Assembly (NCBI GenBank): GCA_946894095.1 | Contig: OX335642.1 | Coordinates: 5,901,021-5,965,020, forward strand | Source: Incurvaria masculella | Lineage: Eukaryota > Arthropoda > Insecta > Lepidoptera > Incurvariidae | Direction of reading: 5' to 3' | Length of the DNA stretch: 64,000 nucleotides | Shown here: positions 1-10,865 of the stretch, in pieces | Position numbering within the stretch: the first letter of the stretch is position 1 | Layout: each line of letters begins with the position of its first letter | Position numbers and translations under genes: made by a program | The notes under the pieces: model-generated | What the model was told of the DNA's origin: nothing | The model's database searches: none | The model's input: the letters and a program-made list of their open reading frames with translations, nothing else

Positions 1-1047
1 ACCTAGGACTGTAATGTGATGTTTTAGAGCGCAGCGCCTGCCTGGCATCTCCGCCGCCAGGTCAGCGATCACCTAAGCTTGTTACCTGCCGAGAAGCTCG
101 GGCAACAAGGGTTAGCATAGCACGACCATATGATCCAGAATAGCTGCATCGTCGTCTCCGATCCACAAAAGACCAACAACAACAAACAAATTATTTGTGT
201 AAAAAAACATGAAAAAGAGCTGTGAGCTGTCAGTTCAGACGGCTGTCATTATCTTGGTTTTTTATGTAACTTTTATCCATACGGAAAGGCAAAACCTCTC
301 GCTATACAGCCTTTTCATTCGTAATATGAAGTGTAGGTACATGTTTTCTATTGGATCTTGTATGTAACTAAATATGGATTCAAATATGTTCTTCATTCTA
401 GCGGAATTAGTTCTCCTACGTTGTCTGTCGCGTCACAGAATAACCAATGATTACATGTGTCCGGAACTGTGGCTGCGTTCGGGCAAAGTGCTCCGAGCCA
501 TTCTGTGCAAGTAGCAATAAATAGCGTTTTTGCTAACAGAATGACAGCATATCTACTCAGGAAAGCGAAAATTAGAATAATTAGAACGAGACAATACTAG
601 GGTGAATAATGGCTGTCATTTCATAACTTCGAAAGCGTTGTGACTCACCGAGGACTCACAGGTGAACATCTCATGACTACAGTTCCCAGTTCCATGTACC
701 TACCTCCTCAGCCGTTTTCGCTGACCAAGAACGGTTCAGAAACGCTCGGAATCACTCCTTTTTACTCACTTAAACTACGATTCCACAGCTCAAAATGTAC
801 AAAAAATTCGTAAAACTGACAGTTTGTATTCTAATTGCAATCGCAGCTGCAAGTTGCAAAATTTCCGTGCTTGCACTGCGGGCTGGCTTGCGGGATCACT
901 GACTTTCAGAATGACGTCACCGTGCTATTCCCAACTCATGCGCACGTTCAAAATTACGTGCAATTTCAACTGCTTGTATTTACAAAATCACTGTGTATAA
1001 CCAAACTAAATAAAAAATAATGTTTCCTTATAATTATGCCTTGGGTT
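1..1047. other. No gene seen; unique-looking flank
   Basis: I see no supported gene or repeat here. The first 200 bases are richer in G+C than what follows. The only open frame, of about 60 codons at 835-1020, has no recognisable motif and lies in low-complexity sequence. Confidence 0.5.
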
Positions 1048-1049
1048 TA

Positions 1050-1228
1050 CAACGCGATTCAAATAAGAATGGGACGGAGCTCGTGACTAACTTCACTCGA
1101 ATTCGCGAGGGAAAGTACGCGGCAACACCGCGGTAAAGTACTGAAGTTTGTGAAGTGAAGTGAGGGCTTTAGCAGTTTGGCATTGAAAATAGTGGTGATA
1201 TTTTCCTATTCTTATTTGAATCGCATTG
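1050..1228. mobile_element. Short MITE with TA target duplication
   Basis: About 179 bp bounded by inverted repeats of about 23 bp. The left end reads CAACGCGATTCAAATAAG and the reverse complement of the right end reads CAATGCGATTCAAATAAG. The dinucleotide TA sits immediately outside both ends (1048-1049 and 1229-1230), as expected for a Tc1/mariner-type insertion. It has no coding capacity. The superfamily is inferred from the TA only. Confidence 0.6.
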
Positions 1229-1429
1229 TACAAAGGTTTTAAACAATAATCACAAACTTGTGTTCTTCTCTATTAGAACACAAACACCATATTCAGAGTG
1301 GGCGGACAAACTTTAATACGCGGATTACGTCCGGTCTAAGTCGCAATTTGGATGGGTGGTTTTTTGGATTTTTTTACAGATTACTCTACATACGACTGAA
1401 AGTCTATGGACTAGTCATTAATACACACC

Positions 1430-1884
1430 CTGCATTCCGAATTGCGTACATTGCAAATACCGCAGAGAAAGCGAATACAATGAATATTTGGTGTTCCGAA
1501 TTGCACGTTATCAAATCGGAACGAATTTGAGCAGACATATCTGTCAGAGCTACCTCATAATGCCTTGTAAGTCTCGAGAGTGGTTATTTCAGGCCTAGAA
1601 TTGTCTAACTGGACTAATAAACGGCGAAAGGCCATCGTTATTTCAGAATACAAGTGCATACTATCAGATAAACACGCTTAATGACAGCTCGATGACAACC
1701 ATTTGACAGCGTACGCGGTGCACATTCTCTAAACCGTGAACACTTTGTACGATCTGTGTGCGGTCTATAGTCACGTCCCTAATGTCAAAATGACGTTCAC
1801 GGGAGTGAATATATAAGCAATTCGGAACGGTCGGATACGCGTACATTGTGAATTCTCCGCAATGTACGCATTTCGGAACGCAGT
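1430..1884. mobile_element. Probable MITE with ~25-bp inverted ends
   Basis: The left end (GCATTCCGAATTGCGTACAT) and the reverse complement of the right end (GCGTTCCGAAATGCGTACAT) match over about 25 bp with two differences. Further copies of the TTCCGAATTGC word lie inside, near 1491 and 1818. No target duplication could be assigned, so the outer limits are approximate. Confidence 0.45.
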
Positions 1885-1974
1885 GCCAGTTTCCCGAAAA
1901 TGTGTACAGTTTCTTTAAGTCTGTGGTAAATGAGAACCCCGTACCACCCCTTATAGTCTGTGCCCGTACAAGGA

Positions 1975-2290
1975 GATGGCGTCAGATGGCGTCCATCTTT
2001 GTGAATTGATTTCGGTTGTTCTTATTATAATGAAAATAAGTAGAAGTTTGTGTTTTGTGTCGCATTTTGTCAGCAGAGGTTTGCTAGCTTGCCTAGTGCG
2101 AGCGTTAATTCAGTTCAGTCCGGAGAATATAGTGTTTGTTCGTGCTGCGCATGGGGATTGTGAGAAAATGTCGACCAAAGGCGCTGAAGATACATAGGCC
2201 GAATACCGCGCGAGGATCGCGCCAGGACGCCCCGCCTGAAGACCGGTCAGCGGAAACAGGCACGCCACGTGCCCAAAACGAACCCGACCG
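1975..2290 (+). other. G+C-rich segment, possible transposon 5' piece or first exon
   Basis: This stretch is clearly richer in G+C and CpG than its surroundings. It carries overlapping short open frames on both strands, none with a known domain. An ATG in good context at 2168 opens only nine codons. It could be a degraded retrotransposon 5' region or an untranslated first exon; the sequence does not decide. Confidence 0.25.
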
Positions 2291-2294
2291 TAGA

Positions 2295-2500
2295 ATGCTA
2301 CTGGATGGACCCGTACTTGCATGGTTAATACCACACATCATTTTATCGTCATTATTTAGACTACAACCTACATGAACTAGGTATCATGCCAGTTCATTCC
2401 TTTTATGACAGGGCTACATTGAACTGTATGGAAAACAGACATATTTCCTTTAATGTGATGGTATCATTAACGCGAGCAGGATTTTAGCACCTATGGTCAG
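2295..2500 (-). mobile_element. SINE family copy, diverged and partial
   Basis: Diverged copy of the A-tailed SINE seen in full at 43372-43795. Recognisable words in order are a TTAATACCACAC block near 2320, GGTATCATGCCAG near 2380 and GGCTACATTGAACTG at 2411, followed by a diverged version of the ATCCAATGCGATGGTACC block. On the plus strand it reads as the reverse complement of the element. Confidence 0.55.
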
Positions 2501-2526
2501 TCCGTAAGCATCAGAAAATTTCGCCT

Positions 2527-2840
2527 CCCATACAAACGTAGTTTACTAATAATTTGAAAATCACTGTTCCAACTTACTTGAAATTTGGTACCTAATATTA
2601 GGCTACAAATATCCATGTCTGCATGTCTTTGTTTTTTCGATAAATTTATTCTGGGTCAAACCAGAGAGAAATCAAAACTTGTATGAAAATTTTCTTTTTG
2701 CTTTCATTTAATTCAGTTTGCATTTTTCAAAAAAACAAAAGCATGCAGGCACAGATATTTGTTACCTGATATTGGATATTAAATATAAATTTAATTGGAA
2801 TAGCGGTTTCCAAATGATTAGTAAACTACGTTTGTATGGG
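2527..2840. mobile_element. Fold-back MITE, family FB1, copy 1
   Basis: About 314 bp that is one long imperfect palindrome. The left end (CCCATACAAACGTAGTTTAC) and the reverse complement of the right end are identical for 20 bp. Similarity then continues for more than 100 bp into the centre, through the ACAAATATC, CTGCATG and TTTGTTTTTT words. Related copies lie at 27907-28645 and 29153-29448. No open frame. Confidence 0.7.
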
Positions 2841-3034
2841 GAGCATAGCTTACCAGCCGTTCTTAAGAAATAAGAAGTTAAGTGTGGAATCTGAACCACA
2901 AACAACTTATTCCTTTGCCGCTTCTTATGATGATATTTTCAACCTGTCGGAACCCAAATGTCACGTTTTGTAACCTTAGAAAAATAATCTTAAACTATGT
3001 AGATTCACTTAACATATGTTTAGGTAAATGACCT

Positions 3035-3365
3035 GAGCCGGTAGTCTCAGTTGTCACCTAAATTGGCGTTTACGCCAAACCGATCGACTGGCGTTTTCAA
3101 ATGTATGGAGAAAATGAAAAGCGCGCGCGCGCAGTGGGCGTTAAGCGAACTAACATTTGCGAGTCTGAGTTGGATTTGACAGCTTACTCAACGTTGCCGT
3201 AAATACGTCGCCGTTGCCGTTTACGTAGACTCCGTGTTTTCATACAAATTGGAAGTCTGAGTTTGACTTTGACAGCTTGAATTAGTAAAACACAGAATAT
3301 CTTGTATAAACTAACTTCGGAGTTACGTAAACGCCAATTTTGGTGAGAACTGAGACTACCGGCTC
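3035..3365. mobile_element. MITE with 40-bp terminal inverted repeats
   Basis: The left terminus 3035-3074 (GAGCCGGTAGTCTCAGTT then GTCACCTAAATTGGCGTT) matches the reverse complement of 3326-3365 with two or three differences over 40 bp. The interior holds a short CG-alternating run at 3121-3132 and no coding frame. I could not fix a target duplication. A related AAATTGRCGTTTACG word recurs at 42650. Confidence 0.7.
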
Positions 3366-3643
3366 TGAAACCTGATATCTTAAGGTTATTGAAAGGTTGG
3401 TTTTAACTGAAATTGGGTCGGTGAATACAAATTTGTTCAAAATCACGCATTGATACATCTTGGTAGTTTTTGAACAAAAAAATATGTGGGTCGTTCTTCG
3501 GTATTTCAGTTCAGATAAGATTTTTTTTTCGCAATTTTTTTTTTTATTTAAGTGTTGATATCAATTACATGTGTTCTTAACAACATAATGTGTATGTTTC
3601 AAAACCGGGCCAGAAAGTTTGCATATTTTGCACATTTTATGGA

Positions 3644-3714
3644 TGCCAGAGGAAAATAGTGCGCAGAGGAGTGACAAAGTGACAGAGTAGTGACAATTTG
3701 GCCAGAGGAGTGAC
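3644..3714 (+). repeat. Left subterminal repeat cluster of the 3.96-kb transposon
   Basis: Four related words in 71 bp: GCCAGAGGAAAA, CAGAGGAGTGAC, CAGAGTAGTGAC and GCCAGAGGAGTGAC. The same word recurs near the right end of the element, which suggests transposase-binding sites. That role is inferred. Confidence 0.6.
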
Positions 3715-3840
3715 TTTGGTCTTTAATAATAGTTTAAAATAGTTAAATTTGACAACATATTGTTTTAAAAAACGTTTACTAGCAGTGAAATTATCAATTT
3801 TCCGAAACTAAATTACAATTTTTGTTAGTTAAAATAAATA

Positions 3841-4154
3841 AAAAACCGGCCAAGTGCGAGTTGGACTCGCACACGAAGGGTTCCGTACCATCGCACAAGA
3901 TTTACAAAATAAAACACGTTTTTCGTATGGGGCCCCCCTTTAATTATAATTATTTTATAATGTTACCTATTTGTTGTTATAGCGGCAAAATACATACATA
4001 ATCTGTGAACATTTCAGCTTCCTACCTGTTGCGGTTCATGAGATACAGCCCTGTGACAGACGGACGGACAGACGGACGGACGGACGGACGGACGGACAGC
4101 GGAGGCTTAGCAATAGGGTTCCGTTTTCACCCTTTGGGTACGGAACCCTAAAAA
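3841..4154 (+). mobile_element. Common lepidopteran repeat, nested copy
   Basis: It starts with AAACCGGCCAAGTGCGAG and ends with GGTACGGAACCCTAAAAA. In between come a TTCATGAGATACAGCCCTG block and a (GACG)n tract at about 4060-4096. I recognise this as an abundant interspersed repeat of moth and butterfly genomes, but I am unsure of its formal class. It lies inside the 3.96-kb transposon, so it inserted later. Other copies: 37316-37605 and 51294-51545. Confidence 0.75.
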
Positions 4155-4323
4155 TGACAATTTCTGTCATGGAACCAAAACAATACGACAAATTCTAGCA
4201 TAAAACAAAATTATAATAACAATTTATGTTATGAAACTAAATCAAAATGACAAATTCTGGCAAGACACTAATCACAATCAGGAACACAAGTGGTATATTA
4301 TCATTTCTGTGTTAAAATTACAT

Positions 4324-6563
4324 TCATTGCTCGAAAATATCAACCGATTTCTTAAACTTTAGAAACACTCTCTCGCCGCTGACTACTAGACTAGGTTGAG
4401 GGAGTTTTTGAAGTAAATCTTCTATTGGTACTAATCCCTTGTCTTCGTCATTTACTTTGAACACAGTTGCATTAGCATCGCATACTTTAAGGAATTGGAT
4501 AAGTATTTCTCCGTCGTCATCTTCACTTCCACAGCACATACCCACATACCGATATTCCGATTTCTTTTGTTTGAATTTGACCAAGACATAATCGCCATCT
4601 TTGTATGTAAATTTAGAAGGGCCTGGAACATCTCTGTCTGAATCAGAATAGACATCAGCCACGCTCAGACGACCGCCATGATCAAGTGGATACATCATTT
4701 TTCCAAGGTTGTAATGCGAACAATTCTCAGAACAGAAACAGCTTAAACTTTTCATTGTGATTCTATTTGGCATCAGTGTAGTGCCTTGCACTTGATGAAC
4801 TTTTAAGGTACCGGAAAATGGTTTTATACATGATTTCTTGCCTTCAATGAGTGCCGCTGTTAGTTGAATATCGTTATCGGTAATTATGAACGTTTTTATG
4901 CCGTCGCAGTTGTTCTCAATTGCTTTAGCAAAATCAGTGATGGACGAAATATCTTTACCAGTTGCGACTAGTTTATCGGCAGTTCTCTTGCACACAGCCC
5001 CTACACCGTCAGGGGCTCCCTTGCCATGACCTGCCTCGTGGTAGTTCCAAGTGTAGTAACATATATTTGGATAGATGTTCTGCAACAAACAGGCCAGGAA
5101 AAAGAACATGTACTTATTACGATACTGCGTCACGGGACCATCACTTAAGAAATGTACATTTTCAATAGTGAACGGCAGCGAGTGCAGCACAGGTTGTAGG
5201 TGAGCCATTATCGCTGAAACATTGTGGTTTAGATTCGTTGATATGGTGCAGAAGCAATCTGTGGATTCTTTTGTGTACACCACGACCGTGTGCAGGCTTA
5301 GTTGCGTCCGAGACGATTTTTTTGTTTTAGGATCTTCAATTTCTTCGACAGCAGCAATCCATTTTTTGTGTTTGATTAAGGTTGAATTATCAAACTCTTT
5401 GCATGTCAGGGTATGGCGATTACAATCTGTACAATTTCTTGACAAACATTGCTCGTCACAACATAGGTTTACGAGCAGCATCTGGTGATTACTTGTGGAC
5501 AAAATGTTTGCTTGGCTTAAACTTTGTAGCGTTAGGTCCATGTTTCATGGATAGTGCAAAGGCACGTGTCACACTCGTTGACATGTGGTTCCACTATCCA
5601 AAATGGTCGCAATTTACAAAAAAGTGAGTAGCTGATTTTCTTTTCTTTTGAAACAAGGAACTTTTTATGTAAATTTTTCATGTTGTCCAGTAGCAGTCTC
5701 TTCTGTTTTCTTTCTTTCTTTCTAGTTATACAATCTCTTTTACCGGGACACAATCTGCTGTTACAGTCTTCTTCTAGAAAATTAACAACTTGTTGTTTTG
5801 TTTCTTCACTGGTTTTATCAATTCTTCTCTTTCGGCTTAGGTCCAACAAGCTCTCTCTACCGGGTCGCATAGCTTTAATGTTCATATTATCAAAAACATT
5901 GAATTTTTTTGTTATTTTGCCACTCACAACTCTTCTAAACAACTTGTTTTCCTTGTCAGATTTTACACTTTTCAAGTTTTCTTTCAATTGCTCTTTAAGA
6001 ACCTCCCCAAAAAGTAACCTTTTTTTTACTTGATTCGCATCCATCTTTTCGACCATTTTGTAACTTGTATTCGGTGTAAGATTTTCTTTAATTTTTTTAA
6101 ACCTAAACATTTTTTTCTTATAACATCTAACTTCCTTTTTCAGTCTTTCTATTTCTTCTTGTTGTTTTAATATTAAGCGGTTTCTAGTTCTACGTTGTCT
6201 TTCGGATCGCTTTCTGGCTGCCTCAATTCTGTTATCTACTGGCTGTAGTGGCGGCATTTCTTCATCAGAGCAAGGTGGTGTAGCAGGAGCAACAGATGGA
6301 TTTTGGAGATCAATACGAGCCCTTCGCTTTCTAGTTTTTTCGGCCCATACCTTTCTTATCGCACGTTGTTCTCTGGGGGTCATATTTTTTATTGATTTAG
6401 CCGTTCGCTTTTTCTTCTTATTTAGGTTGCACTTCCTTTCCTTTTCCTGTAATTGAGCATGCTTAACAGGATCATTTTTAGGCGCTGATACTGCAATCGT
6501 TCAGCTATTCTCTTCTTTTCTAACCTTTCTTCACGAGTTTGTTTTTTTTTTTGTTTTCGCCAT
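4324..6563 (-). pseudogene. Transposase-like protein of the 3.96-kb transposon, two frameshifts
   Basis: An intron-less gene of about 746 codons read right to left. It starts at an ATG at 6563 (MAKTKKKQTREERLEKK), shifts frame at about 6475-6479, runs open from 6383 to 5532, shifts again at about 5540, and runs open to a stop at 4324. Each shift fits the loss of one A from a short A run, and nothing else breaks the frame. The N-terminal third is rich in Lys, Arg and Glu, with a probable coiled coil, then a Cys-rich patch (CNSRLCPGKRDC, NECDTCLC). The C-terminal open part (405 residues) has another Cys cluster (about residues 28-40), LSDGPVTQYRNK (133-144), WNYHEAGHGKGAPDG (165-179), CFCSENC (268-274) and a Tudor/BAH-like tail with GDYVLVKFK (316-324). 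I have seen the SDGP-QY-N and HGKG-DG pattern in uncharacterised transposon proteins of insects and cnidarians. An RNase H-like catalytic core with the SDG aspartate is my inference. Host domestication is unlikely, since the gene sits between intact inverted repeats. Confidence 0.7.
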
Positions 6564-6675
6564 ATTCCTTGTCTATCGTTTTACCTATAACAAAATGTTA
6601 ATAGTAATAAAATGTATGCATACACAAAATAAAAACGAGTCACATTATTATAGTTGTCCCTCCCCTGGCGAAATT

Positions 6676-7269
6676 GTCTCTCCTCTGGCACAAACAAAGC
6701 CACAGGAGAGACGCCAGAGGAGTGACAGATTTACACAAATCACGAAATATCACCAAACATACTACTCAAATCGTTTTAGCAATTAGTTTATGTAAATAAA
6801 GCATCCAAATGTCTTGATAGGTTATCACTGTAAAAGCGACATTTTTGTATTGCTTTATTTATGCTTACCAGAAGAAAGACCACCTTCACCAAGACATAAC
6901 CTCACTTCTAAGCAACATGCGGCTGACTGAGATTTACACTGTCAAACAGAACACATTTCGTAGTCTGCTGCTAACTTCACGACAAGCCAGTATTGCTAAC
7001 CTGTCAAAAGCTATCGTTTTCAACGTTTTTGCGGGAGTTTTTAAATTCGGAAAAATGCCAGAGGAAGAGACGTGTAACCAAAGGACGCTTATAAAAACGA
7101 AAAAAAATCGACTAAAATGTTATTTTTCGTGTATTATTGTTTAGAAAATCAATAAGGGAATTAATAACAGTTAAAAATAATTAGGCTTAGACAGGAACAA
7201 GTTGAACGTTTTGAATTTACTGAACTTTTTCTCAAGCAATCTGATGAAAAGACGAGCCAGAGTAGTGAC
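6676..7269 (+). repeat. Right-side subterminal words of the 3.96-kb transposon
   Basis: Copies of the GCCAGAGGAGTGAC word occur at 6713-6726 (exact), 7057-7071 (GCCAGAGGAAGAGAC) and 7256-7269 (GCCAGAGTAGTGAC). An inverted one lies at 6676-6689 (GTCTCTCCTCTGGC). They lie between the gene start and the right inverted repeat and mirror the cluster at 3644-3714. Confidence 0.55.
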
Positions 7270-7442
7270 ATAATCGTGACTTTATTTTTTTTCGGAAATA
7301 AATTTTATTATTTTTCAAGTGTATGTGTAGGTTAAACAATACATAGATATCTACTTATATAATTTTTTTGGACATTCTAATATTTAAAACACAAACGATA
7401 TGATTGAATACTCTCTGAAATCAAATACCGTAGAACGACCCA

Positions 7443-8206
7443 TGTAAGCTTATTTTTCTACACAGGCAGTAATATTTACACTTATTTTTCATGATACGGA
7501 AGCACCCACATTCTTTTATTTAACATGCATTATTATCAAAGCTTTTCCAGCAACTACGGCAACAAGAGTAACATCGTCCATCACCAACAAATTGCTCCAC
7601 TAATGGTCAATGGTTGCCGATAACATGGGTTGCCGGAAATTGCTGGATATTGTCGTGACGTCTAAATCACCATACATACCTTGAAGTGGAGCAATCTTGC
7701 AGGGTTCCTTTAGGAAAGAATTTAGCCTTCATTTCCTTAGTTGTTAATAAATGTAAAGGTAAAAATAAATCCGTTTAGCATGTGTGGTATGTAAATAACC
7801 TTATTGCATTTTCGAAGCTTACAGATTTTTTTTAACCTAAAAATTATTTAATCATCATTTTGTCGTTAACAGTGAAGGAAAACATCCTGAGGAAATTCAC
7901 CTGACCCTACATATACTAATTAGAACTGTTTCTGTTTTTAGCCATTCAGCTCACTCAAAATAACAGCAGGGTGAAATCTAACTTTTGTGATTACCGATAT
8001 GTTATCAAGGTAAATGTACATTTTGATACTTACTAAATTCTGTTTTATCAAATATTCTAAGCCCTATTTTCAGAAAATATGCACATAAAGTATAAATTGC
8101 AAGTAATGCATATTTTATGGAGTTTTGGAACATATTGTGACACAAGTAGCGTGCCCAATATACTCAAATTGAAAATTCAATAAAATTTCAAAATTAAATT
8201 GATGGT
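7443..8206. other. No gene seen; one small hairpin
   Basis: A+T-rich sequence without a supported gene. The only structure I find is an imperfect inverted repeat of about 18 bp: TCCAGCAACTACGGCAAC at 7546-7563 against 7629-7647, with about 65 bp between the arms. Confidence 0.45.
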
Positions 8207-8575
8207 TAGGAGGATAATGAGATGATCGAGGTCCATACAATGGCTCGTCATAATTCCTTAGTCAAATTAATAAATATTTTTCTGAAATTTTGCACATTAA
8301 AAAAAAACCAACTGAGAGCTACGTCTCTACATTTTGATTTTTTTTTGATAACTAAGCTCTTATATATATATGTATAGGCTCTTAAACATTTTTATACAAA
8401 TCTTTAGAAGCTTATGTAATGGATTTAAGATAAGTTATCAAAAGAAACAAAACCTACAGACGTAACTCTCAATTGATTTATTGAATGTGCAATATTACGA
8501 AAAAAAAATCTTAATTTAACTGACAAAAGAGGTACAAGCCATTGTATGGAACTCAATCACCTCATTGTCCTCTTA
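8207..8575. mobile_element. Fold-back MITE with ~150-bp arms
   Basis: A palindromic element of about 369 bp. The left end reads TAGGAGGATAATGAGATGAT; the reverse complement of the right end reads TAAGAGGACAATGAGGTGAT. Pairing continues through CCATACAATGGCT, TTGCACATT and GAGAGYTACGTCT on both arms. The centre is A+T-rich with a short (TA)n run at 8362-8372. No coding frame. Confidence 0.75.
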
Positions 8576-9851
8576 ATGCCTTTTGTACTGCCTACTGTCA
8601 TATTTACTAGAACTAGGATTAATCCATAACACCATATTCGAAAGAAACTTAGGTGGTATGCAAGGATTTCTCCTTTATTGTATTGTTTTGGTGTGACAAC
8701 TTTAAGTTGGACTCTAACCAATAGTTTCAGTGCAACATGACCCACACCCTCCACTCCAAAAATTTAAATGAGTTATCCTTGGGGTAGCCTAGCCAAGACT
8801 GTATGGGAAGAAGACAAGTAGAAAAATATAGAATTATAGGTTTTTTTGCCATTATGTATTTACAATAATTATTTATGTTGTTCGTGGAGTGAAAGTAAAA
8901 TAGGTTTCTTATGGAATCTGTTTCATGGCCTCCTGGTTGTAGAACTGCCATCGCTGAGAGGTAACCAGCGCGGTTCGGAGGCGCTGCCGGTGCAGTTACC
9001 CGCTCAGGATGCATGATGATCGATGATGACGGTAAACCGTTTGACCGCTGCTGCGTATGGGTTCTTGCTCCACGTTTTTACAGGTTAGTACCAAATTGTA
9101 CAGAGATGTTGGGCCGGGTTATGGCTGATGAAAAAGTGAGCAAGGCAAAACCACCGTACTATAAAAAAAAAAAATCTTGTTGGTAGACGCTCCACAATCA
9201 CAGTGGATCAGCATCTGTTACAAGGAGTAAGGAGTTTAAATAGCATTGGCCCAGGGGCAAAGAACACTGGCAGTTAAAAAAACAGCCTTTGTGTCTTTGT
9301 GGAACCGGATGAAAGAAGGATATTTTATGTATCCGCATTAACAGGGTTAAATGGAGGTTTGAAATGGAATACTGACATCAGGATGGCTGTATTGGGAGAC
9401 GCTGGTTTGGGTGCTGGTATGTGAACCTGAACTGAATTTCTGAACTCCTGTACATTTACCACTCAACCAACTCACACACTCTTTGACCATTCGATATGCT
9501 TAGTGACTATTGGATATTTAGACAATTTGTAATAGAGGTATTCATCTCCAGCTGGCAGCAGTATCAGTCATTAATATAGTGTTAATTGCATAATTTCAGA
9601 TTTATCTTTACAACGATTTATAGTACACAATTCTGCTCATAGATATACGACAACGCAAACACGGACATTATTGTCTAATTAAGGATGTCTGCATATGTTG
9701 GGAAATCAGATTTTGATATTTTTTAAACAAAGTCAAGTTTTGTGGAACTTCTGCTTGTATGTTTGATTGCATTATAACTTAGGACTTCCAGCTGGAGTTC
9801 GGGGACAGTTTTCATTCAGCTTACTGAAAATCGAGAGGAAAACACATTTTT
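8576..9851. other. No gene seen
   Basis: About 1.3 kb of A+T-rich DNA. Open frames here are under 100 codons and show no motif. A slightly G+C-richer patch at 8925-9130 has no readable function. Confidence 0.4.
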
Positions 9852-10050
9852 ACTGGACATGGATGCCTACTACCACCCACCATCATATTAGCCCTGGACT
9901 GCCTTCTTGACGCCATTATTTTTCTTTATTAGTAGGCTACATTGAACTTGATGGAAAACACGGACAATTTGTCATTGAAGTTTCGACCATCTTTACATCC
10001 AAAGCGATGGTACCAACCCGGGCCTAGTAGGGGCTAGGGTAGTACTCGGA
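9852..10050 (-). mobile_element. SINE family copy, partial
   Basis: Contains TGGACATGGATGCC at the left, GGCTACATTGAACTTGATGG at 9944-9963, AACACGGACAATTT and GCGATGGTACCAACCCGGGC. These are the landmark words of the SINE family in the same order as the long copy at 43372. Part of the middle block has been replaced or diverged. Confidence 0.65.
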
Positions 10051-10670
10051 AAATGAGAGACTCTTGTAATGCTATTGAAAAATACAATTTCTTTTTTTGG
10101 CAATTCTTTCAGCACCTTTGCAGTTATAAGGTCAAAACCTGGGGCTTTATGCGGATCTATTTGATGGATGACTCAACAGTTTCTTTGTTGTGGCTACGGT
10201 TATTAGAATACCTTCATCTAGGTTTTGCTCCGAATTGCGCTCAAACGCTGAATGTGGATACAGTTGGACTGAATTGCGCTGACAATGCTCTGAAACGCAG
10301 TATTGTATAACATTTAAAATATATTAAATTTTATAATATTATGTAATAGGTATGACATGACGATGACATCATCGTTCAAGTGCGGTGCTCATGGCTAGGC
10401 CGTGAGCGCCGTCAGCGGCAGCCATAGATCGCATGCCAAATTTGACTTTGACACTGCAACAAGAGGACACAGAATATAAAATAAACCACGTCACCCCTTT
10501 CGCTCGCCCTTTAGTTACATTAACTGTCTCCATTGACTTTCTACGATTTCACCTGTCTGCCAAATTATATGTCTAGCAACATCTCAAAATCACTTTAATC
10601 ATCACTTTTGATCATCACAACAAAGTTCGAGTCATCACTTTGGTTTAGTTTGTATATGCCCCGGAAGAGA
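10051..10670. other. No gene seen
   Basis: No supported feature. Open frames are short and without motifs. A G+C-rich patch lies at 10380-10440. Confidence 0.4.
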
Positions 10671-10865
10671 ATGCATCGACTTTTTCTTTTTCTTTGTCAC
10701 TTCTCGCCCATTGGCCGCCTGCTTGCTGTAGGAGGGCAGTTGCAACTTGTGGATGTTTGAGGTGCTTGGTTGCTTTCCAAAGCGAAGTAATGGTCTTTTG
10801 CTGTAGCGGTAAGAGCTTCTATGCTTTGCTGTGTTGCCTTATTTTTAACTTGGCTTAGGAAAACA
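10671..10865 (-). pseudogene. Jockey-like LINE fragment: linker before the reverse transcriptase
   Basis: The minus strand encodes a short piece containing SLWKATKHLKHPQ and, after about 11 residues, GGQWARSDKEK. This is the pattern between the endonuclease and reverse transcriptase domains of Jockey-type non-LTR retrotransposons. A one-base shift separates it from an upstream part reading NKATQQSIEALTATAKDH. Its place relative to the next fragment is wrong for one continuous element, so it is a separate broken copy. It codes for no functional protein. Confidence 0.6.

Larger units (their letters stand above)
3487..7442 (-). mobile_element. DNA transposon (~3.96 kb) with terminal inverted repeats
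   Basis: The left end from 3487 reads TGGGTCGTTCTTCGGTATTT. The right end, reverse complemented from 7442, reads TGGGTCGTTCTACGGTATTT. The match continues imperfectly to about 30 bp. The dinucleotide TG flanks both ends, but I cannot be sure it is the true target duplication. Copies of a GCCAGAGGAGTGAC word lie near both ends, in the usual place of transposase binding sites. The only large gene, 4324-6563 on the minus strand, fills the middle. A common lepidopteran repeat (3841-4154) has inserted between the left end and the gene. The terminal sequence matches no superfamily that I can name with confidence. Confidence 0.75.

Noticed and set aside
5222..6033. Plus-strand frames opposite the transposase gene
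   Set aside because: Antisense shadows of a K/E-rich coding region; rich in Leu, Ser and Phe, with no family match.
6845..7144. 99-codon plus-strand frame inside the 3.96-kb transposon
   Set aside because: No motif, low-complexity composition, and it overlaps a subterminal repeat word. The minus-strand gene is the element's only convincing one.
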